Shown: in pieces, positions 1-8,105 of the stretch
Position numbering within the stretch: position 1 is the first letter of the stretch
Layout of the letters: every line of letters begins with the position of its first letter
Assembly (NCBI GenBank): GCA_030157545.1
Contig: JAOAUN010000042.1
Coordinates: forward strand, 1-47,328
Source of the DNA: Burkholderiaceae bacterium
GTDB lineage: Bacteria > Pseudomonadota > Gammaproteobacteria > Burkholderiales > Burkholderiaceae_D
Length of the DNA: 47,328 nt
Direction: 5' to 3'
Position numbers and translations under genes: made by a program
The notes under the pieces: model-generated
Seen by the model: the letters and a program-made list of their open reading frames with translations, nothing else
The model's database searches: none
Told to the model about the DNA's origin: nothing

Positions 1-1
1 G

Positions 2-235
2 TTATATCTCGGGCTGGCAGTGATACTGGAGCCCTCTAATCCTGCATCAGGCGTGCAATTTGCAGAATGTCTTTTAATGGCGCGCAAAAAAAAAGAAGCA
101 ATTGATATTTTGCAAAAGACCAGAAATGAATTTAAAAAATTACCACAATATGAATTACTGATTCGAACAGTTGATGCCTTATTGAGTTTTGCATCATCGT
201 CCGAATCACCAGAATTTACAAACGGGAGTAAATGA
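2..235 (+). CDS. TPR chaperone of T3SS translocators, C-terminal part (SycD/LcrH-like)
   Basis: The frame is open from the left edge of the window, so this is the 3' end of a longer gene; the GTG at 20 is internal. The visible 77 residues read LYLGLAVILEPSNP followed by an amphipathic helix-turn-helix (FAECLLMARKKKEAIDIL), the pattern of the last TPR unit of class II (SycD/LcrH) chaperones. Such proteins hold the translocators SctE and SctB in the cytoplasm before secretion. The stop codon overlaps the first possible sctE start (ATGA), so the two are translationally coupled. The gene contains an A9 run at 86-94. Family membership is inferred from a fragment and from its position just before sctE; the N-terminus must be read outside the window. 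Confidence 0.7.
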   Translation, partial: LYLGLAVILEPSNPASGVQFAECLLMARKKKEAIDILQKTRNEFKKLPQYELLIRTVDALLSFASSSESPEFTNGSK

Positions 236-237
236 TC

Positions 238-1419
238 ATGAGCGGAATTTCTGGTCTCAATGGCAATACAAGCCGGATTGATGTAGCTTCCTCCCGTATT
301 CAAACAACTGCTGGTGAAATTGATACTCCAGTCAGCAATAAGCTTTATTCAGATATGGTTGCGCAAATGGGCTCCGCGCATCCCTCATTGGTTAAGCTGG
401 GAGCGCAGTTTACCGTTTTAATGTCTCAACCAAATCTTGATCCTGACACTGCAGCGGTGATATTGATGGACATGTTGGGAAAGTCAGGTGACGCAGATTC
501 GAAGAACTCCATGGAAATGTTAGCGGCTTCATTTAAGCGCAGTGAAAAGCTAAATAGCACCCGCATGAAGAATTACTCAGATTCAATTAAAAAGGCAGCA
601 GAAGCAGCTGAAAAGAAAAAAGCGCAGCAGACTTCAGCTGATGTCGGATTGGGTTTTCAGGTAGCTGGTGCCGTATTTGGCATGTTGGGCGCTATCCTAT
701 TGACCGTCTTTACACTTGGCGGTGGTGCGTTTGCCATTGCTGGTGCTGCAATTGGCCTGACTACCACGATCCTTGATGTCGGTACCCGTATCGCAAAGGC
801 GACAGGTGCGACTTACGATGATCCCCGCGATCCCAAAAATAAAAAACAAGACCTCGACATCACAATTGGCGGAGCGGTCAAGCGAGCTATTGAACAGGCT
901 GAAGCCGACAATGCTATCTATATCCCGCGTGGCATGAATACGGAAGAAAAGAAAGACTATTTGGCAAAAGTGACGATGGGGGTGACGATCACCATGAATC
1001 TGTTGGTAGCAGCGACCACTATAGCCTTTGGCGGTTTATCAATGGCCGGAGTTGGGAAGAGTATTGGAATGGCGAAAGAGGCTTCTACTCTTTCGAGCAA
1101 AGTCATCGCGGGTGGAGCGCAGTTGTTTGCCAGGGCAGCAAGTGCATCTCAGATAGCCAGCGATGCGGGTGGTGCAGCAAGCATGATCACTAAAGGTGCA
1201 TATGGAATCAATATCGCACATATCACTTTCGAAAAAAATGAACTAGATAATCAAAAAACCCGAATGGATGTTTGGCAAAGCATTTTATCCAACGATATGC
1301 AATCGCTGCAGAGCTACATAAGTAATCGAGTAAAAGATATTAGTGATATGTATGAAGACATGGCGACATTGGTCGCAAATTATGGTCAAAGCCGGTCAAA
1401 TACTATCCGAACAATATAA
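238..1419 (+). CDS. sctE: T3SS major translocator SctE (YopB/BopB-like)
   Basis: Hydrophobic pore-forming translocator that inserts in the host membrane. About 393 residues. A long hydrophobic hairpin lies near residues 138-183 (VFGMLGAILLTVFTLGGG, then AIAGAAIGLTTTI) and a second hydrophobic stretch near 246-276 (VTITMNLLVAATTIAFGG). The N-terminus is Ser/Thr-rich and has no Sec signal, as in T3SS substrates, and lysine/alanine-rich helices precede the first membrane segment. Two starts are possible, ATG 232 and ATG 238. The Shine-Dalgarno GGGAG at 224-228 is only 3 bases from the first and 9 from the second, so 238 is chosen. It is flanked by TPR chaperones and followed by sctB, the standard translocator operon order. 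The assignment to the YopB/IpaB/BopB family is by topology and context and is fairly secure. Confidence 0.85.
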   Translation: MSGISGLNGNTSRIDVASSRIQTTAGEIDTPVSNKLYSDMVAQMGSAHPSLVKLGAQFTVLMSQPNLDPDTAAVILMDMLGKSGDADSKNSMEMLAASFKRSEKLNSTRMKNYSDSIKKAAEAAEKKKAQQTSADVGLGFQVAGAVFGMLGAILLTVFTLGGGAFAIAGAAIGLTTTILDVGTRIAKATGATYDDPRDPKNKKQDLDITIGGAVKRAIEQAEADNAIYIPRGMNTEEKKDYLAKVTMGVTITMNLLVAATTIAFGGLSMAGVGKSIGMAKEASTLSSKVIAGGAQLFARAASASQIASDAGGAASMITKGAYGINIAHITFEKNELDNQKTRMDVWQSILSNDMQSLQSYISNRVKDISDMYEDMATLVANYGQSRSNTIRTI

Positions 1420-1446
1420 ATGTAAAGCAGGGCAAGGAGAAAAACT

Positions 1447-2613
1447 ATGACAAACACAATTTCAAGTGATCTTTCAGCACATTTGCAGCAGCTGTCGGAG
1501 CTGGCGAACGACAAAACACTTGGCAAGGATGAAAAAAAATCTGCACTGGAAAAAGCTGGAGCTAAGACACTTTCTGAAATCAATTCGGAAATATCTAGCC
1601 TGAATTTCACCAGCTCGAAATTTGCCGAAAGTATTGCGAGGCTGATCACTGAAGGTAAATATAATTTACTTCCATCGCCAGCAAAAATGTCAAGTGATCT
1701 GCAAGCTCTGCGCCAAGTAGCTGATGCGCTGATACAAAATTCTAATTCAATGTCAATTGATATAACAACCATCATGCGATTTTTATCAGAGGCTCATCGG
1801 ACACTCGCAAAAACGAATTCAGACTCTCAAATCCAAAACAGAAAATTAAAGCTTGAAGCTGCAAAAAATGAATTTGAAGCAAGAAATAAAGCGAATGAAA
1901 AGCAGTTGACAGCCGATTTGCTTTCATCTGCGGCTGAAATTGTTATGGGTGCGGTACAACTCACGGGATCTGCTATTTCTATTCACGGGGCGTTAAAAAA
2001 TATAGGGAAATCTAAGGCTGTACTTAAAGATTCGCATGAATTAAATAACATTTCGCAAGATAAAATAATTTCACAGAAATCAATTACGGATGCAGCGACT
2101 GAGCTTGAAGGATTAAAGCCAGGTGCTTTGAAAAAAATAAAACACTTAGAAGGATTGCAAAATTCCGGTTTCGCTACCGCTGCAGAAAAATCACAGTTAA
2201 AAAGTGTCCGGTCTACATTAAAGACCGCAGAAGCAAAGTTTGATCAAGCTAAAGCTGAATTTTCACTGGCAGAAAAAAATGAAAATGTTTTGTCAAAATT
2301 AATTGATGCAGATAATTTAAAAATTAAATCTTCAACGCAAAAATACGAAGGTTTTCAGCAAATCATGACCAGCTCGGCAACTATTTTGAAAGGTTTGACT
2401 CAATCGATCTCTTCTTTTTATACATTTCAGGCTAGTACTGATCGACTTCAAGCAGATAAACAAGGCCTGGAAAAGGATATGGCTAGTCAGTCAGAGCAAA
2501 GCGCTCAGGAGGGTTACCGTAACATGATGGAAGGATCACGTAATACGATCCAATCATTGAGTGCTATGGAGCAAAGTATTAATTCGAGCATGACTTCCAT
2601 GGCCCGGATATAA
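1447..2613 (+). CDS. sctB: T3SS minor translocator SctB (YopD/BopD-like)
   Basis: Second translocon subunit, 388 residues, expected to form the pore with SctE. It has one clear hydrophobic segment (SSAAEIVMGAVQLTGSAISI, about residues 158-177) flanked by long charged coiled-coil regions, and a C-terminal helical part rich in Gln, Ser and Met. One membrane segment plus coiled coils separates the YopD/IpaC/BopD class from SctE. A good ribosome site (AAGGAG) precedes the ATG. The gene lies 27 bases after sctE and 16 bases before a SycD-like chaperone. Sequence identity within this family is usually low, so the call rests on architecture and gene order. Confidence 0.8.
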   Translation: MTNTISSDLSAHLQQLSELANDKTLGKDEKKSALEKAGAKTLSEINSEISSLNFTSSKFAESIARLITEGKYNLLPSPAKMSSDLQALRQVADALIQNSNSMSIDITTIMRFLSEAHRTLAKTNSDSQIQNRKLKLEAAKNEFEARNKANEKQLTADLLSSAAEIVMGAVQLTGSAISIHGALKNIGKSKAVLKDSHELNNISQDKIISQKSITDAATELEGLKPGALKKIKHLEGLQNSGFATAAEKSQLKSVRSTLKTAEAKFDQAKAEFSLAEKNENVLSKLIDADNLKIKSSTQKYEGFQQIMTSSATILKGLTQSISSFYTFQASTDRLQADKQGLEKDMASQSEQSAQEGYRNMMEGSRNTIQSLSAMEQSINSSMTSMARI

Positions 2614-2629
2614 ACATGCTGGAAAAAAT

Positions 2630-3133
2630 ATGAGCCAGCTGAATGCACCAGTAGAACCTAAAATTGAATTCACTTCAGCAGTCATGGCTGAATTGGATTC
2701 ACTGCAAGAGCTGCGCCAAAAAATTGCCGGCTTGCCTAGCTCAAAACGTTTCACTGATGAGCAAATAGAAATCATTTATGGAATAGGCTATTCCTTTTTT
2801 ATGCAAGGTAAGTTCGAAAACGCCTGTGGCATATTTCAAATGTTGTTGATATATCGTCCACTTGATCCGCGCATTCTTGGAGCATTCGCTCTTTGTTGTA
2901 AACGTCTTGGAAAATTTGAGTCGGCAATCCCTGCCTATAGCGCAGCGCTGGTACTTGAGCCGACAAATCTGAGCTGGGCAGTACATATGGCCGAATGCCT
3001 GGCTGCATTGGGAAAGCGAGATGAGAGCCTGACATTGTTAGAGCCGTTGATCAAGCTTGCTGTACTTGATGAAAGCTATAACGATTTACGTTCTAGGGCT
3101 GAAACATTGCGTGACATGTTGAGGGTGGAATGA
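2630..3133 (+). CDS. sycD: Class II T3SS chaperone with TPR repeats (SycD/LcrH/BcrH-like)
   Basis: Cytoplasmic chaperone expected to bind SctE and SctB and keep them soluble. 167 residues, the usual size for SycD/LcrH. Three TPR-like units are visible: IIYGIGYSFFMQGKFENACG, then the unit around LGAFALCCKRLGKFESAIP, then WAVHMAECLAALGKRDESL. The phrase YSFFMQGKFENACGIFQML followed by a DPR motif is typical of the family. The gene follows sctB directly and its stop overlaps the next start (ATGA, 3130), giving two adjacent TPR proteins. In Bordetella two such chaperones (bcrH1, bcrH2) sit beside the bop translocator genes. Confidence in the family is high; the exact partner is inferred. Confidence 0.88.
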   Translation: MSQLNAPVEPKIEFTSAVMAELDSLQELRQKIAGLPSSKRFTDEQIEIIYGIGYSFFMQGKFENACGIFQMLLIYRPLDPRILGAFALCCKRLGKFESAIPAYSAALVLEPTNLSWAVHMAECLAALGKRDESLTLLEPLIKLAVLDESYNDLRSRAETLRDMLRVE

Positions 3134-3624
3134 AAAAAAGTGCATCCAAATTTGTTGGGGAAAACAAGCAATTTCCATTAACTAGCGAAGAAATCAACCT
3201 GATCGCTGAGCTGGGTTTCATGGCTGCCACTAACGGTTTTGTGGTGCCAGCGATTCGTATATTTCAGGGTCTGCTTGTACTGCGGTCTGATCACTCCTTT
3301 CCGTACATAGGTCTTGCAGTGGCGCGACTTTATGCAGGAGCGTTCAACGATGCGGTACGCGTATTGCGGGAAGATGCTGCGCCTGTCCGACGAGATCGCG
3401 AGGAGATTGAATTGTATTTGGGGCTTGCCTTGCATCTTGCCGGTCAACCCATAGAAGCTGCCCGTGTGTTGTGCGCATTATTTGATCACGGAGAACTGGA
3501 TACGAACCAGCGCTTGTTGGCAGAATCAGTACTGCTCCAGATTAAAGGTGGGATCCCGCAATCTGCGTGGCCTTCACCGGCACGCGTCGTTGATTTACAG
3601 GCTTTAGCTGGCATAAATAGTTGA
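3130..3624 (+). CDS. Second TPR-type T3SS chaperone or HrpB1-like protein
   Basis: 164-residue helical protein with TPR-like units (EINLIAELGFMAATNGFVVP, then YIGLAVARLYAGAFNDAVRV, then ELYLGLALHLAGQPIEAARV). It overlaps the preceding chaperone by four bases (ATGA) and has GAGGGTGGA in front of the start. It could be a BcrH-type class II chaperone, a needle chaperone of the SctG/YscG type, or a member of the HrpB1/HrpK TPR family; I cannot separate these by eye. Its place between the translocator chaperone and sctI, together with the TPR fold, supports a role in handling an early or middle substrate. No membrane segment or signal peptide is seen. Confidence 0.65.
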   Translation: MKKSASKFVGENKQFPLTSEEINLIAELGFMAATNGFVVPAIRIFQGLLVLRSDHSFPYIGLAVARLYAGAFNDAVRVLREDAAPVRRDREEIELYLGLALHLAGQPIEAARVLCALFDHGELDTNQRLLAESVLLQIKGGIPQSAWPSPARVVDLQALAGINS

Positions 3625-3654
3625 CTAATCGTTGTTTGACTAGTGAGGGTAATT

Positions 3655-4095
3655 ATGCAAGAAGTTCTTAGCGCATTAGCTCAGGTAGCCGAATCATCGA
3701 CAACGTCGCTGCCTGCTGCTGAATTTCCGCCTTCTATTCCAATCGTCACCCCGGAAGTTGAATTGGGCGGCGATCGGTTGACAGAGCTTTTATCTAATCA
3801 GCCCGAGCAGCCCGTCAATGCCATTGATCCGGTAGTCACTCAAGCAGAGGTAAGCGGTGTAGCCAATACACTTGGTGAAAAAATCCTTGCGCGACTTGAT
3901 GCAGTTGGCTTGGAGTTCAGAACCAATATGGATCGCGCCCATGCAATGCTGGAAGTGGGACCTGGAAAAATGAGTTTGGAGAATTTGCTAAAGTTTCAAT
4001 TGGAGATGACACAGGTGTCGCTTGAAATCGAACTAGTCGGAAAGGGAGTTCAAAAAGCCGTACAGCACGCTGAGCAACTAACGAAGCTCCAATGA
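3655..4095 (+). CDS. sctI: T3SS inner rod protein SctI (YscI/BscI)
   Basis: Inner rod subunit of the injectisome, which anchors the needle to the basal body and affects substrate switching. The C-terminal 45 residues match the YscI/HrpB family: SLENLLKFQLEMTQVSLEIE, then GKGVQKAVQHAEQLTKLQ, ending exactly at the stop as in the family. The first 60 residues are low-complexity and Pro/Thr-rich. An upstream GTG at 3643 is in frame, but GAGGGT at 3645-3650 is correctly placed for ATG 3655, which is chosen (146 residues). The stop overlaps the sctJ start (ATGA). It begins the conserved sctI-J-K-L block. Confidence 0.88.
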   Translation: MQEVLSALAQVAESSTTSLPAAEFPPSIPIVTPEVELGGDRLTELLSNQPEQPVNAIDPVVTQAEVSGVANTLGEKILARLDAVGLEFRTNMDRAHAMLEVGPGKMSLENLLKFQLEMTQVSLEIELVGKGVQKAVQHAEQLTKLQ

Positions 4096-4937
4096 TGATG
4101 CTTAATTTTATTAAGTTCGCCAAGCTCTCGCGCTTCCTTTCAATTTTTGTGCTTTCCGTTTGGCTAGTGGCCTGCGGTGCACGCGTGGAACTGTTAACCG
4201 GTATTTCTGAAAACGAAGCTAATGAAGCGCTGGCTGCGTTGCTGGAGGCTGGCATCAAGGCCGGCAAGTTGCCGGGTAAGGATGGCATGGTTAGTCTCGA
4301 TGTCGAACAAAGTCAGGTGGCACTTGCAGTCGGCATAATGCGGGCCGAAGGGTTACCTCGTGAGCGCTACGCAAAAATGGGTGAGATTTTCCGCAAAGAA
4401 GGCTTGATATCCTCGCCCCTTGAGGAACGTGCACGTTATTTATGGGCACTGTCGCAAGAATTATCAGCGACTGTGTCGCAGATTGATGGCGTCATCAAGG
4501 CGAGAGTTCATGTGGTATTGCCGGAGCACAGCACAGGTGGTGACCCCGCGCTGCCATCTTCAGCTGCAGTATTCATCAAGCATAAGGCAAGTAGCAATCT
4601 TGATGATTCAGTGCCTCAGATCAAGCGCTTGGTATCGAACAGTATTCCTGGTCTGACATCTGACAAAGTGTCAGTAATCTTGCTCCCATCTGGCGTAAAA
4701 ATGGCGGAAGTCGGAACTACCCAGCAGCTCACCACGAATGCAGCGATCAATAAAAATAATGTATTACGGCCAGAAACGATCTGGGGCTTATTCGCAATTC
4801 TTGCGCTCATCTTGACAGGCATAGGCGTGCTTGCCTGGCGTCGCTGGGGTAAAGTTTTAAATGACAAACAATCTTCAGCCGAATTTAATAAAGTTGTAAT
4901 CCCTGTGCCGCCGCCAGTTCAGCCAGAGGTTAATTGA
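4092..4937 (+). CDS. sctJ: T3SS inner membrane ring lipoprotein SctJ (YscJ/BscJ)
   Basis: Forms the inner MS-ring of the basal body. 281 residues. The signal peptide ends in a lipobox, LVAC, with the acylated Cys near residue 28. The ring-building region carries family motifs: ENEANEALAALLEAGI, MRAEGLPRERYAKMGEIF, REGLISSPLEERARYLWALS-like sequence, and VKARVHVVLPEH-like sequence near residue 140. A single membrane segment lies at about 227-248 (WGLFAILALILTGIGVLAW), followed by a basic cytoplasmic tail. Three consecutive ATGs (4092, 4095, 4098) make the exact start uncertain. The stop overlaps the sctK ATG. Confidence 0.95.
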   Translation: MMMLNFIKFAKLSRFLSIFVLSVWLVACGARVELLTGISENEANEALAALLEAGIKAGKLPGKDGMVSLDVEQSQVALAVGIMRAEGLPRERYAKMGEIFRKEGLISSPLEERARYLWALSQELSATVSQIDGVIKARVHVVLPEHSTGGDPALPSSAAVFIKHKASSNLDDSVPQIKRLVSNSIPGLTSDKVSVILLPSGVKMAEVGTTQQLTTNAAINKNNVLRPETIWGLFAILALILTGIGVLAWRRWGKVLNDKQSSAEFNKVVIPVPPPVQPEVN

Positions 4938-5599
4938 TGCATCCGTTTACGGAAAATTTTAAAACACTACTGACTAAGTCACCATTCGTTTTCAGTCAGC
5001 TATATACATTCAACTACACGCCTGCTAGTTATTTGCATTCGACCCGATATTCCCAATTTTTTGATGGCGCCTTGACTGACTTAATTTGGGAGGAGCCACG
5101 TGCCTGGGAAAAATTGTCCGCGCTGATGCTGGAGCAGTTAGGTCTGAGCGATCAACCCTGCGTCGTTTTCCCGTATCCAAAATGGGGGCTTGTGCTACTG
5201 CCGGTCCGCAGACAACAAAGGCTGGCACAACATATCGGCGCAATTGTACTTAGTGCGCGCATTCGTTCCAGCTTGGCCCGTGAAAAAGTACTGAGCTGGA
5301 AAGAACAGCTTGGGCATGATGCATTCCAGTTCGTAATGAACAGTGCCCGCTTGCTGCCTTCGATTCAATTTGAAGATGAAGCTCTTGATACTAACGATGT
5401 AGAGCAGATTGGCTATGACATGATCTTCGCAAGCTTGGGTGATGCGCCATCGGAGATGCGACAGCGTGCAATATTGAAAATGCCAATACAAACGAAGTCA
5501 TCAAAAATCCCGTCCAAGCTGGTAAATCAATTAGTACAGTCCGTGACGATGACACTGGAGGCTGAATGGCATTCATCATTCGCAGCAATCAAGAGTTGA
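4937..5599 (+). CDS. sctK: T3SS sorting platform protein SctK (YscK/BscK)
   Basis: Cytosolic adaptor linking the SctQ pods of the sorting platform to the inner ring protein SctD. 220 residues, close to the YscK size. The ATG at 4937 overlaps the sctJ stop (TGATG); a TTG three bases earlier is less likely. Recognisable features are the central helix SSLAREKVLSWKEQLGHDAF, typical of YscK/HrpD/OrgA, and the position between sctJ and sctL. The last 34 bases overlap sctL. The family is weakly conserved, so position carries part of the weight. Confidence 0.85.
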   Translation: MHPFTENFKTLLTKSPFVFSQLYTFNYTPASYLHSTRYSQFFDGALTDLIWEEPRAWEKLSALMLEQLGLSDQPCVVFPYPKWGLVLLPVRRQQRLAQHIGAIVLSARIRSSLAREKVLSWKEQLGHDAFQFVMNSARLLPSIQFEDEALDTNDVEQIGYDMIFASLGDAPSEMRQRAILKMPIQTKSSKIPSKLVNQLVQSVTMTLEAEWHSSFAAIKS

Positions 5600-6276
5600 G
5601 CCTTCCTGATCGTTCTAAGAAAATAATCAAGGCGCAGGATTTTTGGGCCTATAAACAGGCACGTGAAGCAGTTGCGGAAGGCATTAAAAGACACGACCAG
5701 ATTGTTGATGCTGCTCATGCTGCCTTTGAGGCGGAACAGCGGCGTGGTTATCTTGAAGGCAAAGAGGCTGCACGTCTTGAACAAACCGGTAACATGATCG
5801 GAATCATCAGCCAGACCGTCAATTACTTTGCAAAGGTAGAGGCGCAAATGGTTGATCTGGTATTGGATGCGGTAAGACGCATCATTGATGATTTCGATGA
5901 TCGAGAGCGAATTATCAAAGTCGTTCGTAATTCGCTAGCAAGTGTACGCGGTCAGAAGCAACTACTAGTCAAAGTCAATCCTATTCATACATCAACCATT
6001 AAGTCGCATATTGCGTCACTTATGGATGTCTATCCAAGTATCGAGCAAATCGACGTCGTTTCAGATAGTCAGTTAGCTGAAGACGCCTGTGTAATTGAAT
6101 CAGATATTGGTCAGGTCGAAGCCAGCATGGCTGGTCAGCTCGAAGCTCTGCGCGCATCTTTTGCTCGTGTGTTTGGTAATGCATCTGCAGATACGCAGAA
6201 TGCGGTAATCAGCGAAGACCTAATCGCCGCCAGTCAGAGTGCCGGAACCCTGGCTGAAACATTGTTACCCAAATAA
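5566..6276 (+). CDS. sctL: T3SS ATPase stator SctL (YscL/BscL, FliH-like)
   Basis: Peripheral stalk protein that connects the ATPase SctN to SctQ and restrains its activity. 236 residues. The N-terminal part includes KIIKAQDFWAYKQAREAV. A helical repeat region around residues 55-75 (AFEAEQRRGYLEGKEAARLE) resembles FliH. The C-terminal SctN-binding domain is recognisable from IDVVSDSQLAEDACVIESD and GQVEASMAGQLEALR. Start ATG 5566 has GGAGG just upstream, inside sctK. A GGAAC-N15-GTTAC promoter-like element lies in its last codons (6244-6271). Confidence 0.93.
   Translation: MAFIIRSNQELSLPDRSKKIIKAQDFWAYKQAREAVAEGIKRHDQIVDAAHAAFEAEQRRGYLEGKEAARLEQTGNMIGIISQTVNYFAKVEAQMVDLVLDAVRRIIDDFDDRERIIKVVRNSLASVRGQKQLLVKVNPIHTSTIKSHIASLMDVYPSIEQIDVVSDSQLAEDACVIESDIGQVEASMAGQLEALRASFARVFGNASADTQNAVISEDLIAASQSAGTLAETLLPK
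6244..6271 (+). promoter_or_regulatory. Candidate ECF-sigma (HrpL-like) promoter for the CesT chaperone pair
   Basis: GGAAC at 6244-6248, 15 bases, then GTTACCCA at 6264-6271, inside the last codons of sctL. The ATG of the first chaperone is 30 bases downstream. Spacing and sequence match three other sites in the cluster. The form resembles the HrpL box (GGAACC, 15-16 bases, CCACnnA). Use by the local ECF sigma factor is inferred. Confidence 0.65.
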
Positions 6277-6301
6277 CTTGGATAATTAGTAAAAAAACGT
6301 G

Positions 6302-6778
6302 ATGACATTTTCTTGGCGTAGAAAATTTGTCGAGCTTTCCGAGAGCATATTCAGGGAGCTTGGCTTTCCTCCACCTTCTATGATGCATGAGGACAGCTTA
6401 CCTCTAGCAATGGAACTCGAAGTTAGTGGCATTGAATTCGAGCTATTGCATTCATCGTCTGAGCAAGCAGATCGTGTATTGGTCATCTGTCGTTTAGGTT
6501 CGCTACCGGACGAAGGCGTAACAACAGGCATACGGCGTCTGTTGCAAGCGAACCTGACCCTGGCACGTACGCACGAAGCTTGCTATGGCATTAACTCAAC
6601 GGGTGATCAAGTGCAATGTATGTATTACGAAGAGCTCGATATGGCAAATGCGCGCTTGATACTGGAAGGCATGCGTCAAATTGCTACAGATGCCGGTAAC
6701 TGGAAGGACCAATTTTTTTCGCAAAGCCTGGCAGCATCCAATACCGGGGACTTCCATTCTGCCCATAGCCTAGCTTGA
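6302..6778 (+). CDS. CesT-family class I T3SS chaperone
   Basis: 158 residues in the CesT/SycE/Tir-chaperone pattern: an N-terminal helix (FVELSESIFRELGFPP), a beta-rich core with the typical strand ADRVLVICRLGSLPDE, a further helix (IRRLLQANLTLARTHE) and a C-terminal helix. Such proteins are dimers that bind the N-terminus of effectors and deliver them to the ATPase. ATG 6302 is chosen over GTG 6299; neither has a strong Shine-Dalgarno, the region being A-rich. It is a paralogue of the next gene (compare ERILIECRFGPLPEA there). It starts 25 bases after sctL and just after an ECF-type promoter element. The client is probably the downstream secreted-protein candidate at 7299. Confidence 0.75.
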   Translation: MTFSWRRKFVELSESIFRELGFPPPSMMHEDSLPLAMELEVSGIEFELLHSSSEQADRVLVICRLGSLPDEGVTTGIRRLLQANLTLARTHEACYGINSTGDQVQCMYYEELDMANARLILEGMRQIATDAGNWKDQFFSQSLAASNTGDFHSAHSLA

Positions 6779-6791
6779 AGAAAGAAATGTG

Positions 6792-7277
6792 ATGGACATG
6801 TTCGACATCAATCAGCAACGTTTACGGTTTCTAAGCATTGTTGATGAAATCCGCAGCGCGCTCGGCTACTCCTTGAGTAAGGAGGAAACACAAATTGAAG
6901 AAGAACTCGCCATGGAAATGATGTATGGCGGTTTTGATTTTGCAGTAGTTCATTCGAGCCGTAATTCACCAGAAAGAATACTCATTGAATGCAGATTCGG
7001 TCCTTTGCCTGAAGCTCGTGAACAACAGATCATGCTGCGCTTATTAAATATGAATTGTGCGTTGGCTGAACTGGACGCATCCGTATTTTGCCTTGACCCT
7101 GATAGCGGAGATCTGATTTATACATTAGGCCTTGCAATCGACGGTATGGACGGCAATACGCTGTTGGCCAAAATGACCGAGATTGTCTGGCATGGTCGTC
7201 GCTGGCTCGAAACCCGATTTGTTAAAGATGAAGATCGCGCTCAAGAATCGGCGCTGAACTTGTCTGCATTAGCTTAA
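6792..7277 (+). CDS. CesT-family class I T3SS chaperone, paralogue of the preceding gene
   Basis: About 161 residues. It shares layout and motifs with the previous chaperone: an N-terminal helix (RLRFLSIVDEIRSALGYSL), strand SPERILIECRFGPLPEA, helix QQIMLRLLNMNCALAELDAS, and C-terminal helix MTEIVWHGRRWLETRF. ATG 6792 and ATG 6798 are both possible, preceded by a purine-rich GAAGAAAGAAA. Tandem paralogous CesT proteins often act as a heterodimer or serve two clients. The next gene begins 21 bases after its stop, so one transcript is likely. Family call is by fold pattern; the client is inferred from adjacency. Confidence 0.75.
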   Translation: MDMFDINQQRLRFLSIVDEIRSALGYSLSKEETQIEEELAMEMMYGGFDFAVVHSSRNSPERILIECRFGPLPEAREQQIMLRLLNMNCALAELDASVFCLDPDSGDLIYTLGLAIDGMDGNTLLAKMTEIVWHGRRWLETRFVKDEDRAQESALNLSALA

Positions 7278-7298
7278 TTCAATCTGTAAGGATTTTTT

Positions 7299-8105
7299 AT
7301 GTCACTCCCCCCAGGTACTCCAATTCCACCAGTAAACTCCGGTCACAATCCATTCATACCCGCAGGTCCAGCTCAAGGCTCAGTCCCAGGTCCGGTACCA
7401 AGTCCGGTACCAGGTCCAGTCCAAGCTCCAGCTCCAGTTATGATGCAGCCAGTTGCCGCAAATAATCCACTTAATGAATTTAAAGATGAGTGGTCAAAAT
7501 CCATGGATCATATGAAAGGTAATCTGGCCAATATGGCGAGGTTACTAATGGAAATGCGTTCTTTATTAGAAGAGTTAAAAAACTTGATAGGACCGCAGGT
7601 TCCCGCTTCAATTGACGACCTGATTAATGCAGTGGACGCTACAAGTGTTAGTACGCATGATCTAAATGTAAAGCTCAATGATGTGAATGGAAAAATAAAT
7701 AACTTACAGATTAGTGGCTTAACTGCGAATCATCCTGCATTACAAACTCTGGTAAGAATCAAAGAAAAATTAAGTGAAATGCTTAGACTTTCGATGGCTA
7801 ATTCACCACCACAGCTAAATGCGGTGGGCCAACCGCCACAGGTAAATACGCCATCTAGTCTTGATGTAATAAAGAGCATATTATTTTTGATGCCACCTCC
7901 GCATGTGAATACCTTAAATGTTGCACAAAAAGCCTTGATTGTTAATGAATTGCAGTCGCAAATAGGTAATCCATTTCTTAAAATGGATTTAGAGGCATTT
8001 TTTTCTGATGGTGTAATGAACAATTTCGTCCAAAAGCATTTTGAAACAGTTTTTTTCAACGTGCAGATCAGATCACTATTAATAAATATAACGATTTATC
8101 AATAA
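7299..8105 (+). CDS. Proline-rich candidate T3SS-secreted protein, first part of a frameshifted gene
   Basis: Not a family I recognise. The first 48 residues are rich in Pro, Gly, Ala and Val with a short PxPV repeat (PGPVPSPVPGPVQAPAPV) encoded by imperfect 12-base repeats around 7385-7435. The rest is helical with a coiled-coil stretch (ARLLMEMRSLLEELKNL). The gene follows two CesT chaperones, has an AAGGA ribosome site, and lacks a Sec signal, which suggests an effector or other secreted substrate. In the annotated frame the last 14 codons (from Val 8061) are hydrophobic and look non-native. A -1 shift at the T7 run 8050-8056 would join it to the downstream frame and give about 368 residues. 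This may be a real mutation, slippage, or a sequencing error. Confidence 0.6.
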   Translation: MSLPPGTPIPPVNSGHNPFIPAGPAQGSVPGPVPSPVPGPVQAPAPVMMQPVAANNPLNEFKDEWSKSMDHMKGNLANMARLLMEMRSLLEELKNLIGPQVPASIDDLINAVDATSVSTHDLNVKLNDVNGKINNLQISGLTANHPALQTLVRIKEKLSEMLRLSMANSPPQLNAVGQPPQVNTPSSLDVIKSILFLMPPPHVNTLNVAQKALIVNELQSQIGNPFLKMDLEAFFSDGVMNNFVQKHFETVFFNVQIRSLLINITIYQ

